Source of the DNA: an uncultured Coriobacteriaceae bacterium
Lineage (GTDB): Bacteria; Actinomycetota; Coriobacteriia; Coriobacteriales; Atopobiaceae
Length of the DNA stretch: 35,677 nt
Direction of reading: 5' to 3'
NCBI GenBank assembly: GCA_902798915.1
Contig: CADBYM010000035.1
Span: 1 to 35,677 of the forward strand
The position numbers and the translations under genes are program-made. How positions within the stretch are numbered: position 1 is the first letter of the stretch; every line of letters starts with the position of its first letter. Shown piece after piece: positions 17,462 through 26,506 of the stretch. The notes under the pieces are model-generated. The model saw nothing but the letters and a program-made list of their open reading frames with translations, searched no databases and was not told the DNA's origin.

Positions 17462-18223
17462 ATGGCGAACGTCATCGCGATCATCAACCAGAAGGGCGGG
17501 GTGGGGAAGTCCACCACGGCGGTGGACCTCTCTGCGGCGCTCGGTGCCCAGGGGAAGCGCGTCTTGGTGGTCGACTTCGACCCACAAGGCAACGCGACAA
17601 GTGGCTTTGGCATCGACAAGGATGACCTGAACCTCGACATCTACGACGCCTTGATGGACAACAAGCCTGTAAAGGACGTAATCGTTGGCTCGTGTGCCCA
17701 GAACGTCGATGTGGCGCCGGCAACCATCGAGCTGGCTGGTGCCGAGATCGAGTTAGTGAGCGTCATGGCTCGCGAGAGTGTTCTACAATACGTGCTTGAG
17801 CCGGTGCGCGACGCATACGACTATGTGTTCGTGGACTGCCCTCCCTCCCTCGGATTGCTTACGGTCAACGCTTTGGTTGCCGCTGACTCCCTGCTCATCC
17901 CCATCCAGTGCGAGTTCTACGCCCTTGAGGGACTCTCTAAGCTATTGGAGTCGATGCGCATGGTGAAGGGGCGCCTCAATCCTTCTTTGGACGTCTTCGG
18001 CGTCCTCATGACGATGCATGACGTGCGTACGACCCTCTCGCGTCAAGTGGTTGACGAGGTTCGCGCTTACTTTGGCGAAAAGGTCTTCCAGACGCTCATT
18101 CCTCGCAACGTCAAGCTCTCAGAGGCACCGAGCCACGGGCTTCCGATCAACCTGTACGCGCCCACCAGCAAGGGTGCCTTGGCCTATGATGCCTTGGCCC
18201 TTGAGGTGATTGCGCATGGCTAA
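17462..18223 (+). CDS. parA: Chromosome partitioning ATPase ParA (Soj)
   Basis: A 253-residue deviant-Walker ATPase. The deviant P-loop KGGVGKSTT follows IAIINQ at the N-terminus, DFDPQGNATSG provides the A' motif, and FVDCPPSLGLLTVNAL is Walker B. ParA binds DNA non-specifically in its ATP form and moves ParB-parS complexes. The ATG at 17462 has an AAGGAG site 7 bases upstream; the longer frame from 17357 would translate through the parS-like site and is rejected. parB overlaps its 3' end. Confidence 0.96.
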   Translation: MANVIAIINQKGGVGKSTTAVDLSAALGAQGKRVLVVDFDPQGNATSGFGIDKDDLNLDIYDALMDNKPVKDVIVGSCAQNVDVAPATIELAGAEIELVSVMARESVLQYVLEPVRDAYDYVFVDCPPSLGLLTVNALVAADSLLIPIQCEFYALEGLSKLLESMRMVKGRLNPSLDVFGVLMTMHDVRTTLSRQVVDEVRAYFGEKVFQTLIPRNVKLSEAPSHGLPINLYAPTSKGALAYDALALEVIAHG

Positions 18224-19088
18224 GCATGCCGGACTGGGACGCGGGCTTGGATCGCTGCTCGGCGAGACGGTCGGTGAGGTGAGGCGTGGCTCCGAGGGTG
18301 ATGGGCTGCGGGAACTGCGTATCGAGGAGATACGTCCGAATCCGAATCAACCTCGGCGCGTATTTGACGAGGATGAGCTCGCGGAGCTTGCGGACTCGGT
18401 GGAGCGTTGTGGGGTCCTGCAGCCTATAGTAGTGCGGCGCTTTGAGGGAGCGTATCAGATAGTGGCAGGGGAGCGTAGGTACCAGGCGGCGAAGCGCGCC
18501 GGTCTTGCGACGGTGCCTGTTGTAGTGAGAGAGGTGAGTGACGACGAGGTGCTGCAGCTCGCTCTCGTCGAGAACCTTCAGCGCTCGGACCTCAATCCAA
18601 TGGAAGCTGCTCGTGGATATCGCGACTTGGCGGAGAGCAACGGCTTGACGCATGCCGAAGTCGCTGAGGTCTTGAGCAAGTCGCGCTCCACCATCTCGAA
18701 CGCCATCCGCCTTCTCGAGCTGCCAGAGGAGGTTCAGGGGTTCGTAGAGGACGGCCTGCTGAGTGCTGGGCATGCGCGAGCGATACTTGCGGTGGCGGAT
18801 GACGACGGCCGTTGTGCGCTCGCGCAGAAGGTCATTCGTGACGGACTCACTGTTCGTCAGACAGAAACCCTCGCTCCGTTGTTTTTTGTCAAAGATAAGG
18901 CATCGAGCCCGTCGGGGAAGACTGCCACGCCCCAAGCGTACAAGGTGGCCGCACGGAGACTTGGGGAGGCGCTGGGGACCAAGGTCCGCGTGCGAACTGT
19001 GCGTGGCAAGAACAAGGTGGAGATAGAGTTTGGTGGCGAGGATGATTTGGAAGCGCTCGTCGCAAGAGTCATGGGAGGACAGTCATGA
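18216..19088 (+). CDS. parB: Chromosome partitioning protein ParB (Spo0J)
   Basis: A 290-residue CTP-dependent DNA clamp. It starts AKHAGLGRGLGSLLGE, the usual ParA-stimulating N-terminus. Box I is LQPIVVRRF, box II with the CTPase motif is GERRYQAAKRAGL, and the helix-turn-helix is LTHAEVAEVLSKSRSTISNAIRLLEL. A C-terminal dimerisation region follows. The ATG at 18216 has a GAGGTG site and overlaps the parA stop by 8 bases. Two parS sites lie upstream. The next gene overlaps its stop by 4 bases. Confidence 0.96.
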   Translation: MAKHAGLGRGLGSLLGETVGEVRRGSEGDGLRELRIEEIRPNPNQPRRVFDEDELAELADSVERCGVLQPIVVRRFEGAYQIVAGERRYQAAKRAGLATVPVVVREVSDDEVLQLALVENLQRSDLNPMEAARGYRDLAESNGLTHAEVAEVLSKSRSTISNAIRLLELPEEVQGFVEDGLLSAGHARAILAVADDDGRCALAQKVIRDGLTVRQTETLAPLFFVKDKASSPSGKTATPQAYKVAARRLGEALGTKVRVRTVRGKNKVEIEFGGEDDLEALVARVMGGQS

Positions 19089-19345
19089 ACGTACTCAATA
19101 AGATCACGGTGTTCTTGGGAATCGCCCTCGTTGGCGGATACCTTGCGTATCGTCATCTGCTCTCGGACGAGCAGAAGGCCGATGTCGTTGCAGCGCAGGA
19201 AGAGCTCAAGAATGCCGTGGATGAGATTTCGGAGGCAGTGATGCCGCTCATCTCTAAGGGTGCGCCCACAAAGGCTCAAGAGCGCGCTGCCGCAGAGGCG
19301 AACCGTGCTCGTACGGCACAGCAGTGGGAGGCAATAGGTTTCTAG
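19085..19345 (+). CDS. Small membrane protein coupled to parB
   Basis: An 86-residue protein that I do not recognise. Residues about 7-22 (TVFLGIALVGGYLAYR) are a single membrane segment. The remainder is a charged, Ala/Glu-rich helix (DEQKADVVAAQEELKNAVDEISEAV), followed by KAQERAAAEANRARTAQQW, probably coiled coil. The ATG overlaps the parB stop (ATGA), so translation is coupled, and a strong terminator follows. A membrane link for the partition apparatus is conceivable, but this rests on position alone. Confidence 0.7.
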   Translation: MNVLNKITVFLGIALVGGYLAYRHLLSDEQKADVVAAQEELKNAVDEISEAVMPLISKGAPTKAQERAAAEANRARTAQQWEAIGF

Positions 19346-19369
19346 CGGTCTCCTACAAGCGGATTCAAA

Positions 19370-19418
19370 GGGACATCCCCCCGCACGCGTTTGCGGTACG
19401 CGTGCGGGGGGATGTCCC
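19370..19418. terminator. 21-bp perfect hairpin, probable bidirectional terminator
   Basis: Arms at 19370-19390 and 19398-19418 are perfectly complementary over 21 bases (starting GGGACATCCCCC) with a 7-base loop. TCTTGTTGTTTC follows on the plus strand and CTTTGAATCC on the minus strand. It lies between the convergent parB operon and rlmN, and should end both. Confidence 0.85.
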
Positions 19419-19465
19419 TCTTGTTGTTTCGAACTACGGAGAACCCTGCAAGGTTTGTCAGCGAG

Positions 19466-20569
19466 CTAGCCCATCCGTTGACGCAGCTGTCCGCACGCGG
19501 CATCAATGTCGGTGCCGCGCGAATTGCGGATGGTGGTCTCGACGCCTACGGACTCAAGGCGTCGGGCAAAGTCGTTTGCGCGACGCTGGGAACTGGGCTC
19601 GAAGTGTGAGCCAGGCGTCGCGTTGAGCAGAATGAGGTTCACGTGACATAGCGTATCGCGGCAGAAGTCGCACAGATAGGTAAGCTCCTCATCTGTGTCG
19701 TTGACGCCCCGTATGAGTGCGTACTCGTAGGTGGGGCGTCGACCCGTCCGCTCGGCATACTCGCCCATGGCGTCATAGAGGCGTAGGAGCGACCATCTCT
19801 TGACGCCGGGCATGAGCGCATCACGGGTTCGCTGTACGGCGGAGTGGAGTGAGACCGCAAGTGTGAATTGCTCGGGCTCACGTGAGAAGCGCGTAATCAT
19901 GGGTATGATCCCGCAGGTGGAGACCGTGAGATGTCGCGCTCCGATGCCGAGGCCTGCGGGGTCGTTGAGCCTCCGGAGCGCGGCGAGCGTAGCGTCGTAG
20001 TTGACGAACGGCTCACCCTGCCCCATCATCACGACGCTCGTGACGCGCGTGCCGAAGTCGTCGCGTACGTGAATGACCTGCTCCACCATTTCGCCTGCCG
20101 TGAGAGAGCGGGTTAGCCCCGAAGCGCCGGTGGCGCAGAACGCACAGCCCATCGCACAGCCCGCCTGCGTGGAGACGCAGGCGGCGAGTCGGTTGCCAGA
20201 AGGCATGCCGACGCACTCCACGCTCACGCCGTCGTCATAGCGGAGTAGGTACTTGCGACTGCCGTCTGAGGAGTGCAATGATGCTGCTGGCTTACTGGTG
20301 CGTAGCGTCGTGTGGGCTTCCAGCTCGCTTCTGAGTGCCTTCGGTAGGTTGGTCATGTCCGCGAAGGAGGCAACACCCTTGTCCCAGATCCATGACTCAA
20401 GTTGCTTTGCACGGAACTTGGGCTGACCGAGGTCAGTGACAAGCGTCTCGAGGTCTCGGAGAGAGCATGAGAGCAGGTTGAGTCTGGCGTCACGAGGGCG
20501 CGGTGCTTGCGTGTCGTCTCGCAGATTGGTGTCTGTGCTGGTTGAGCTTTGCTGTTCTTGAGGTTGCAT
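19466..20569 (-). CDS. rlmN: 23S rRNA/tRNA adenine-C2 methyltransferase RlmN
   Basis: A 367-residue radical-SAM enzyme that methylates C2 of A2503 in 23S rRNA and A37 in some tRNAs. The iron-sulfur CxxxCxxC motif is CAMGCAFC. Other family markers are FRAKQLESWIWDKGV, VVMMGQGEPFVNYD, VSTCGIIPMI and the resolving Cys in GTDIDAACGQL near the C-terminus. The start at 20569 avoids overlapping the divergent ligase gene; the frame stays open to 20686, so it is not certain. The N-terminal 30 residues are low complexity. It is a single gene, convergent with the parB operon. Confidence 0.94.
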   Translation of the reverse strand: MQPQEQQSSTSTDTNLRDDTQAPRPRDARLNLLSCSLRDLETLVTDLGQPKFRAKQLESWIWDKGVASFADMTNLPKALRSELEAHTTLRTSKPAASLHSSDGSRKYLLRYDDGVSVECVGMPSGNRLAACVSTQAGCAMGCAFCATGASGLTRSLTAGEMVEQVIHVRDDFGTRVTSVVMMGQGEPFVNYDATLAALRRLNDPAGLGIGARHLTVSTCGIIPMITRFSREPEQFTLAVSLHSAVQRTRDALMPGVKRWSLLRLYDAMGEYAERTGRRPTYEYALIRGVNDTDEELTYLCDFCRDTLCHVNLILLNATPGSHFEPSSQRRANDFARRLESVGVETTIRNSRGTDIDAACGQLRQRMG

Positions 20570-20590
20570 GTGAGATTGCCCTTGTCGTCG

Positions 20591-20621
20591 TGATGAGGCG
20601 CTTGGGGTAGTATCCTCATCA
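20591..20621. repeat. 8-bp inverted repeat between rlmN and the ligase
   Basis: TGATGAGG (20591-20598) and CCTCATCA (20614-20621) are inverted copies in the short divergent control region. Possible operator or promoter-proximal hairpin; no regulator is known. Confidence 0.3.
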
Positions 20622-20679
20622 ACTGGATTATTGCGCAGACATGAGTCTAGCGCAGGTAGGACGAATAAGGGGCAAAAAC

Positions 20680-21642
20680 ATGCCAAACCAAGATGTTACG
20701 GCAAGCAGGATTGTGGTGCTTGCAGGCGGATGGTCGGACGAGCGTGACGTCTCGAAGGTCTCGGGCGCGGAGGTGGCCAAAGCGTTGGTGGAGGCGGGAT
20801 TCAGTCAGGTCGATCTGCTTGACCCGGCTTCCGACGACTTCTTGCCTCGGCTGGTAAACGGAGGCTATGACGTTGCGTTCATCGCCATGCACGGCAGGAT
20901 GGGAGAGGATGGCAGTGTGCAGGGGTTGCTCGACGTTGTGGGAATCCCCTATACCTTCTCCCATGTGTTTGCATCTTCGTTGGCTATGGCTAAGGACATG
21001 GCCAAGCTGGTGTTTGAGAAGGAGGGTATCCCGGTACCCAGAGGCATGCAGATTGTTGACGCACACCCTGACGAAGAGGTTATTGACGACTTGATTGGGC
21101 AGTTAGGCCTTCCGCTCTTCGTCAAGCCCGTCGGCAACGGATCAAGCTTCGGCATATCGAGGGTTACATCCCGTGAGGAATTGGCACCTGCCATCGAGAT
21201 GGCGGCGTCGGCCGGAGACCGGGTATTGGTCGAGGAGGCGATTGAAGGCATCGAGATTACGGTTCCGGTGGTGGGAAACGATGACCCCGAAGCGCTTCCC
21301 ATCATCGAGGTCGTGACCGGTGCGGACTTCTACGACGTCAAGGTCAAATACGAACCGAGTGAACTGCACCATGTGATACCCGCACGCCTGAGCGACGCGA
21401 TCTATGCACGCGCGCAGGACTATGCAGTACGCGCACACCGCGCTCTGGGTTGCCTTGGTTGCTCTCGCAGTGACTTTATCGTGCGTGCAGATGGCGTGCC
21501 TGTCATCCTGGAGACCAATACGATTCCGGGCATGACGCCGGCAAGTCTGTTGCCCGATGCTGCGCGGCATGCGGGCATAGGGTTCCCTGAGCTGTGCAAG
21601 CGGTTCGTGAAGCTTGCGCTCGAGCGTGAGCGACAGTCATGA
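20680..21642 (+). CDS. ddl: D-alanine--D-alanine ligase
   Basis: A 320-residue ATP-grasp enzyme that makes the D-Ala-D-Ala dipeptide for peptidoglycan. Recognisable parts are the N-terminal VVLAGGWSDERDVSKVSG, AMHGRMGEDGSVQGLLD, the ATP-binding strand LPLFVKPVGNGSSFGISRV, VEEAIEGIEITVPVV, and the metal-binding segment VILETNTIPGMTPASLLP. Ser in GSSFGIS and the Arg in CSRSDFIVRADG are in family positions. The start at 20680 has an AAGGGG ribosome site; the frame extends to 20641. Its stop overlaps the next gene's ATG. Confidence 0.94.
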   Translation: MPNQDVTASRIVVLAGGWSDERDVSKVSGAEVAKALVEAGFSQVDLLDPASDDFLPRLVNGGYDVAFIAMHGRMGEDGSVQGLLDVVGIPYTFSHVFASSLAMAKDMAKLVFEKEGIPVPRGMQIVDAHPDEEVIDDLIGQLGLPLFVKPVGNGSSFGISRVTSREELAPAIEMAASAGDRVLVEEAIEGIEITVPVVGNDDPEALPIIEVVTGADFYDVKVKYEPSELHHVIPARLSDAIYARAQDYAVRAHRALGCLGCSRSDFIVRADGVPVILETNTIPGMTPASLLPDAARHAGIGFPELCKRFVKLALERERQS

Positions 21643-24542
21643 CGAGAGCGCTTGCAGGAGTGACCCTCGACGACATAATCCTGCCCGGAACACCTGCGCA
21701 CGTAAGGGAGCGATATGAGTCCCTGCCCGAGCGTGCAAAACACGCGCGGTTCGGTTTGCTCGAGGAAGACATCGTGCTGCTCGACACCGAGACTACGGGG
21801 CTCTCGTACCGAAAGAACGAACTTATCGAGATAGCCGCCGCCCGTATTTCGGGCGGCGTCGTCGCTGAGCGATTCCAGACCTTCGTGCATCCTACGGGAC
21901 CGATTCCGCAAGAGATCGTCGCCTTAACTGGCATACATGATCTTGACGTCACCGAAGCACCGTCCGCAACGGATGCGGTAAGCATGCTGGCGGATTTCGT
22001 GGGTGGAATGCCCATCGTGGCACATAATGCCATGTTCGACCGCGCGTTTGTGGAAGGGGCTGCAAGAGGCTTTGAGGTATCTGATACTTGGATTGACTCT
22101 CTCGCTCTATCGCGCATAGCCCTTCCAAGGCTTGGGAACCATCGGCTGGCCGACATGGCACAGGCGTTTGGTTGCGCTGACGTCACGCATCGCGCCATGG
22201 ACGACGTCGACGCTTTATGTGGACTCTGGCGCTTGTTGCTTGTTGCCCTCACTGACTTGCCGGCGGGGCTGTTGGAACATCTTGCCTTGATGCACGAGGA
22301 CGTCAGGTGGGACTATCGCCCCCTGTTTGCGTATCTTGCTCAACAGAATCCCGGAGCGAGGTTCTCGTTGCTTGCGGAGCGCCGAGCGCTGAGTGGCTTG
22401 CGTGACGGTAGAAGGCGCACGGATGCCATCGAGGCGTCCCTGCATGCCCCCTCGCCAGAATACGTTCACTCTGCGTTTGGTACGGATGGACTTGTCTCGT
22501 CGCTCTACGAGAGCTACGAGCTACGTGACGAGCAGCTTGCGATGGCACAACAGGTGCGTGATGCCCTGGCCACCTCCACACATCGCTGCTTGGAAGCGGG
22601 GACGGGAGTGGGCAAGTCTATGGCCTACCTTGTGCCGGAGGTGGAGTTCGCCAGGCGTAGCGATGTGACGGTAGGAATCGCAACAAAGACGAACGCACTT
22701 GCAGACCAATTGATGAGTCACGAGCTCCCTGCACTTGCTGCGGCTCTGGAGGGCGGAATCTCGTATGTGAGCCTCAAGGGCTGCGAGCGCTATCCCTGTA
22801 TGAGGAGGCTTGACCTCGCCTCGAGGAACGCACTGCCCGTAGGGACGGAGGAGTCTCCCTCGGACGCCCTAACGGCAATCGCGGTGACATACGCCTTCGC
22901 CTGTCAGTCCATCGATGGTGACCTCGACACCTTGGGCATCAGGTGGCGAACCGTACCCCGAGACATGCTGGCAACGACGGCCAATGAGTGCCTTCGGCGG
23001 GGGTGCCCTTATTTCCCGCGTGCTTGCTTCGTGCACGGGGCGCGACTGGCGGCGGCATGTGCCGACGTGGTTGTGACCAACCATTCGTTGTTGCTTCGTG
23101 ACATCGACTCAGAGAATGCCATTCTGCCGCCGATACGCCATTGGGTGGTGGATGAGGCTCACTCATTTGATGCCGAGGCGCGAAGACAATGGGCGCACGA
23201 GGTATTAGGAGAAGAAATACGGCGTGCATTACACCAGCTAGGAGGCATAGACCGTGGTCTAATACACGGTATTATCGCGCGTGGTGCACATATGGATGCC
23301 GCCACGCTGGTTGCGGGGCTGATGACGAAGGCGGCATTGTGGGTGCAACGGACCGCAGACGCCTCGGCCGACCTCTTTGATGCCATACACGGCCTTTCGA
23401 CGATTGCGGGATTCGGAGGGTACGAGAGCACGACGGTGTGGATTGACGAGGGGGTGCGCCAGAGCGAGGAATGGCGTGGAGTTGAGGTCACTGCCGCAAA
23501 GGTCATACCCCTTCTGGACGAGACGATCAAGACGCTTGAAGCGGCACGAGAGGCAGTAGGCCCAGAGGATGCCCAGGCTGCGGCAGAGTTGCAAGACCCG
23601 GTGCGGCGCCTCCGGGCGTTCCTCGTGGCGCTGCGTATGATTGTGCTCGAGCCGGATGAGGCGTACGTGTATTCCGCCGAGCTCTTCCGGGGGCGTCGCC
23701 GTACGGGCGATCGACTCGTTGCGGAACTGCTGGAGGTTGGTCCCGCACTTGCGAGCAAGTGGTATCCGGAGATGAAGAGCGTGGTGTACACGTCAGCAAC
23801 TATGGCGGTAGGGGACAGCTTCGAACACTTCGAGCATGGTGTTGGACTCGAGATGCTTCCCGCAGAGAAGCACTTGACGGCTCGCTTGGAGAGCAGCTTT
23901 GACTTTGACGCCAACATGTCCGCAATCGTTGCGCGGGATATGCCAGAACCTAGCGATCGGCGTTATTTGGCGGCGTTGGAGGACCTGCTGTTTGACGTGC
24001 ATTGTGGGATGGGTGGCTCCGTCCTCACCCTGTTTACGAATCGGAAGGAGATGGAGCGTGTTTACGAGGGTCTGCGGCCCAGGCTCGCGTTGCGTGGCCT
24101 CGATCTTGCGTGTCAGCAGCGCGGTTCGTCTCCGCGTCGATTGCGCGAACGGTTCATAACCGAACAGAAGCTCTCGCTGTTTGCCTTGAAGTCATTCTGG
24201 GAGGGGTTCGATGCGGTCGGTGAAACGCTGCGTTGCGTTGTTGTGTGCAAGCTGCCGTTCGCGTCGCCGCGCGAGCCGCTTGTGCGTGAACGCGAGTTGA
24301 GGGATAGGCGTGCCTGGTGGCGCTACTCGCTGCCTGAGGCGGCGCTCGAAGTGAAGCAGGCGGCGGGAAGACTCATTCGGTCCGCAAGTGATACGGGCGT
24401 ATTCGTCTTGGCTGACTCACGTATTTGCACCAAGCGCTATGGAAATACCTTCATTAGTACGTTGCCGTCACACAACTGCATTACCCTCGAGTCGAAGAAT
24501 ATCGCACGCTACCTGACGTTGTGGCGTGCATCACATGAGTAA
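21639..24542 (+). CDS. DnaQ-type exonuclease / DinG-family helicase fusion
   Basis: A 967-residue protein. The 3'-5' exonuclease domain of DEDDh type is at about 44-205: LLDTETTG (Asp49, Glu51), AHNAMFD and THRAMDDVDAL. The superfamily 2 helicase follows: Walker A EAGTGVGKSMAYL near 320, DEAH box WVVDEAHSFD near 505, and motif VI VKQAAGRLIRSA near 910. Cysteines in KGCERYPCMRR and ECLRRGCPYFPRAC are at the place of the XPD/DinG iron-sulfur cluster. This exonuclease-helicase layout is typical of Gram-positive DinG relatives and suggests structured-DNA repair. It overlaps the ligase stop by four bases (ATGA). Confidence 0.9.
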   Translation: MTRALAGVTLDDIILPGTPAHVRERYESLPERAKHARFGLLEEDIVLLDTETTGLSYRKNELIEIAAARISGGVVAERFQTFVHPTGPIPQEIVALTGIHDLDVTEAPSATDAVSMLADFVGGMPIVAHNAMFDRAFVEGAARGFEVSDTWIDSLALSRIALPRLGNHRLADMAQAFGCADVTHRAMDDVDALCGLWRLLLVALTDLPAGLLEHLALMHEDVRWDYRPLFAYLAQQNPGARFSLLAERRALSGLRDGRRRTDAIEASLHAPSPEYVHSAFGTDGLVSSLYESYELRDEQLAMAQQVRDALATSTHRCLEAGTGVGKSMAYLVPEVEFARRSDVTVGIATKTNALADQLMSHELPALAAALEGGISYVSLKGCERYPCMRRLDLASRNALPVGTEESPSDALTAIAVTYAFACQSIDGDLDTLGIRWRTVPRDMLATTANECLRRGCPYFPRACFVHGARLAAACADVVVTNHSLLLRDIDSENAILPPIRHWVVDEAHSFDAEARRQWAHEVLGEEIRRALHQLGGIDRGLIHGIIARGAHMDAATLVAGLMTKAALWVQRTADASADLFDAIHGLSTIAGFGGYESTTVWIDEGVRQSEEWRGVEVTAAKVIPLLDETIKTLEAAREAVGPEDAQAAAELQDPVRRLRAFLVALRMIVLEPDEAYVYSAELFRGRRRTGDRLVAELLEVGPALASKWYPEMKSVVYTSATMAVGDSFEHFEHGVGLEMLPAEKHLTARLESSFDFDANMSAIVARDMPEPSDRRYLAALEDLLFDVHCGMGGSVLTLFTNRKEMERVYEGLRPRLALRGLDLACQQRGSSPRRLRERFITEQKLSLFALKSFWEGFDAVGETLRCVVVCKLPFASPREPLVRERELRDRRAWWRYSLPEAALEVKQAAGRLIRSASDTGVFVLADSRICTKRYGNTFISTLPSHNCITLESKNIARYLTLWRASHE

Positions 24543-24567
24543 TACGATTTCGCATAGTGCGGTAGTT

Positions 24568-24630
24568 GCGTATTATGCTTCAGGTCCGAGAGTATGACAT
24601 ACGTATTCTTTAGCCTGAAGCATAATACGC
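24568..24630. repeat. 17-bp perfect inverted repeat at the 3' end of the WYL gene
   Basis: GCGTATTATGCTTCAGG (24568-24584) and CCTGAAGCATAATACGC (24614-24630) are perfect inverted copies around a 29-base spacer, covering the last 20 codons and stop of the WYL gene. It lies between convergent genes but lacks a T-tract. It could slow transcription, protect mRNA ends or be a protein-binding site. Confidence 0.7.
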
Positions 24631-25511
24631 TCGTCATGCACTACGAGATTGCCAGCGCATGCAGCAATCCGGCGTAGTAGCCAATCGCTTCGATTGCCGT
24701 AATACGGCAATACACCACTTACCGTTGATGTAGTACGCTTGGTAATACGCAAACCGGGCCAATCGAAGAGCGTTAGATAACTCGGGTCGTAGAACGTGAC
24801 CTCCACGTTACGTGCAGGTATGCATACGGCCTCACCATCGCGGGGCAAACGACCGCGCGGGCCGAGAGAGACGTCTTCCATGCGGTCAAGACGAAAAGTC
24901 CGCTCTTGAAGCGCGTCAAGGTCGTGTGCGTCGATGTACCATGAGCTATCCTCTACGCGAAGCCTGCGAACGAGAACGCAGCGCGCCCTTGGCAATCGGT
25001 CCGCAAGGCCCACGTACATGAATGAGAGCATGCGCTCCTCGGATTGGGCGCGGGCGCAAAGCCGCAACGTACTCGTGAGGGAGGGCGTGCCAGGGCTGCC
25101 GAGCGACCTCCGGACTTCGTCGCGCTTGACGCCTGGGGAGGCGTACGCCTCCACCAATCGCTGCCTTATCGGGTCGTCCGAGGGTACCTCTGCATAGTCA
25201 AGCGCGTGCACGAGGGCCATCGTCTCTGAGTATGTGAGCCGCAGAGGGTATCCATGCGCGCCGGGGTAGGCGAGCGTGAATTCGGTCATGTCGTCATTGG
25301 CGCAGATTAACAGACCGCCCGTCTCTTCCCCCGATGCTTGGCATACAATGCCCATCATGTCGCTCGCTTCGCCCGTGCTTATGCCGAGGCGGTTTGCAAG
25401 GGCATCTATCGTCACAGTGTCGCCAGTACGGCTCAGCGATCCGAGCACGGAGACAAGCTCACGTATGCGCTCAGAACCAGGTCGTCGTCCAGCTCTTGTC
25501 CTGCGGCTCAT
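24573..25511 (-). CDS. WYL-domain regulator, PafC-like
   Basis: A 312-residue transcription factor. Residues 12-60 are a helix-turn-helix (ERIRELVSVLGSLSRTGDTVTIDALANRLGIST). The WYL domain spans about 155-240 (RMLSFMYVGL, then EDSSWYIDAHDLDALQERTFRLDRM, where SWYI is the WYL motif), and the WYL C-terminal extension follows. It is the second of two adjacent WYL genes that overlap by four bases, as in the PafB-PafC pair of actinobacteria, which activates RecA-independent DNA-damage genes. Equivalence to PafC is inferred. The 3' end has more AT-rich codons and carries inverted repeats. Confidence 0.82.
   Translation of the reverse strand: MSRRTRAGRRPGSERIRELVSVLGSLSRTGDTVTIDALANRLGISTGEASDMMGIVCQASGEETGGLLICANDDMTEFTLAYPGAHGYPLRLTYSETMALVHALDYAEVPSDDPIRQRLVEAYASPGVKRDEVRRSLGSPGTPSLTSTLRLCARAQSEERMLSFMYVGLADRLPRARCVLVRRLRVEDSSWYIDAHDLDALQERTFRLDRMEDVSLGPRGRLPRDGEAVCIPARNVEVTFYDPSYLTLFDWPGLRITKRTTSTVSGVLPYYGNRSDWLLRRIAACAGNLVVHDERIMLQAKEYVCHTLGPEA
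24693..24711. repeat. 19-bp palindrome in the WYL gene
   Basis: ATTGCCGTA-A-TACGGCAAT is a perfect palindrome around a central A, inside the coding sequence near its 3' end and close to the 17-bp inverted repeat. Several other TAATACG-like words cluster nearby. Confidence 0.5.
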
Positions 25512-26506
25512 CGAGTACTCCCTTCCGCTGCTGCTCGTAGACGCCCACGCCAGGCATTGACGAGAGTTTCTGGCCTTGTAGGCCGTACCCCCTCAGCGAT
25601 TGACCATGCGCTCGCGGCGTCCTCGTCCGATACCTGCAGTCGCACCAATCTTGCCCCATCGAGCCATATTCCATGAGTCCCGACGGACTTCCGCACATCA
25701 TCTAGCCTTGATGGCGGAACGTCGAACTCAGCCTCGTAGAGCGTGGGTCCGAGCTGAAAGGGAAGACGAATGTAATCGCGCACGCGAAAGTCGGAGGGAA
25801 TCGGATATGTTTTGGTATTGATCTCGCGAACAGAGTGAAAGCGATTGAGGTTGTATACGTGGGCCTCGTCAAGTGGTTGGTCGCCCTCGGGATTGTCGGA
25901 CGGGCGGGAAGCAACCAAATAAGCGGTGTTGCGCAGATTGAAGAGGCCCAAGGGAACGATAATGCGGTCGGTGCGGGATCCGTCGGCCCGCTCGTAGGAG
26001 ACCCGTGCCGCATGGTGATGGGATAGACACGTCTCGAGCTGCTCGAGCTGCCGGTTGCGGTTGCGAGCCTCTGGCGGGATGTGCGCAACGGGATCCCCAG
26101 AGAATGCCCGGTCGATTTTTGTGAGCGCAAGACGTAGATCGTGGGCGAAGGGAAGCGAAGGATCAGAAGCGAGGGGCAGAAGCAGGCAGTCGAGGTAGAG
26201 GGCGTCCTCTGGAGTCAAATCGTTGCTTCCCACGTAGGATACGTCCTTGTCGATTTGCCAGGCGGTCTCGCCGGTTGGGAGGTCGCGGCGCACGATAGAG
26301 AGGCCAGTAGACGAGAGGCGCGCGCGGTCGCGCTGGTATGCTTTGCGAAACGCCTCGTCGCTCAGATCAGAGTAAAAGTCATCACGGATGCGGATAGTAG
26401 TCACGGGGCGTCGCGCGTTGGATAAGGCGATTGCAAGTGCCACGACACGGCGCGCGGTTCGTTCGTCCTCCGTCGGCTCGCGAAACTCGTCGTCCCATGT
26501 ATCCAT
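25508..26506 (-). CDS. WYL-domain regulator, PafB-like
   Basis: A 332-residue protein beginning MDTWDDEFREPTEDERTARR. An N-terminal helical DNA-binding region (to about 110) includes DLSDEAFRKAYQRDRARLSSTGLSI, a winged-helix pattern usual in WYL proteins. The WYL domain follows (RVSYERADGSRTDRIIVPLGLFNLRNTAYLVASRP, with AYL at the WYL position), then a C-terminal extension. The start at 26506 is set by a GGAGGGG ribosome site; the frame upstream to 26665 is not used. It is coupled to the second WYL gene, and a heterodimeric or paired regulator is likely by analogy with PafBC. Confidence 0.82.
   Translation of the reverse strand: MDTWDDEFREPTEDERTARRVVALAIALSNARRPVTTIRIRDDFYSDLSDEAFRKAYQRDRARLSSTGLSIVRRDLPTGETAWQIDKDVSYVGSNDLTPEDALYLDCLLLPLASDPSLPFAHDLRLALTKIDRAFSGDPVAHIPPEARNRNRQLEQLETCLSHHHAARVSYERADGSRTDRIIVPLGLFNLRNTAYLVASRPSDNPEGDQPLDEAHVYNLNRFHSVREINTKTYPIPSDFRVRDYIRLPFQLGPTLYEAEFDVPPSRLDDVRKSVGTHGIWLDGARLVRLQVSDEDAASAWSIAEGVRPTRPETLVNAWRGRLRAAAEGSTR

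Noticed and set aside
19636..19651. TTCACGTGA core resembling parS within rlmN
   Set aside because: Only about 12 of 16 positions match, with the symmetric GTTT/AAAC flanks broken, so it is not a credible ParB site.
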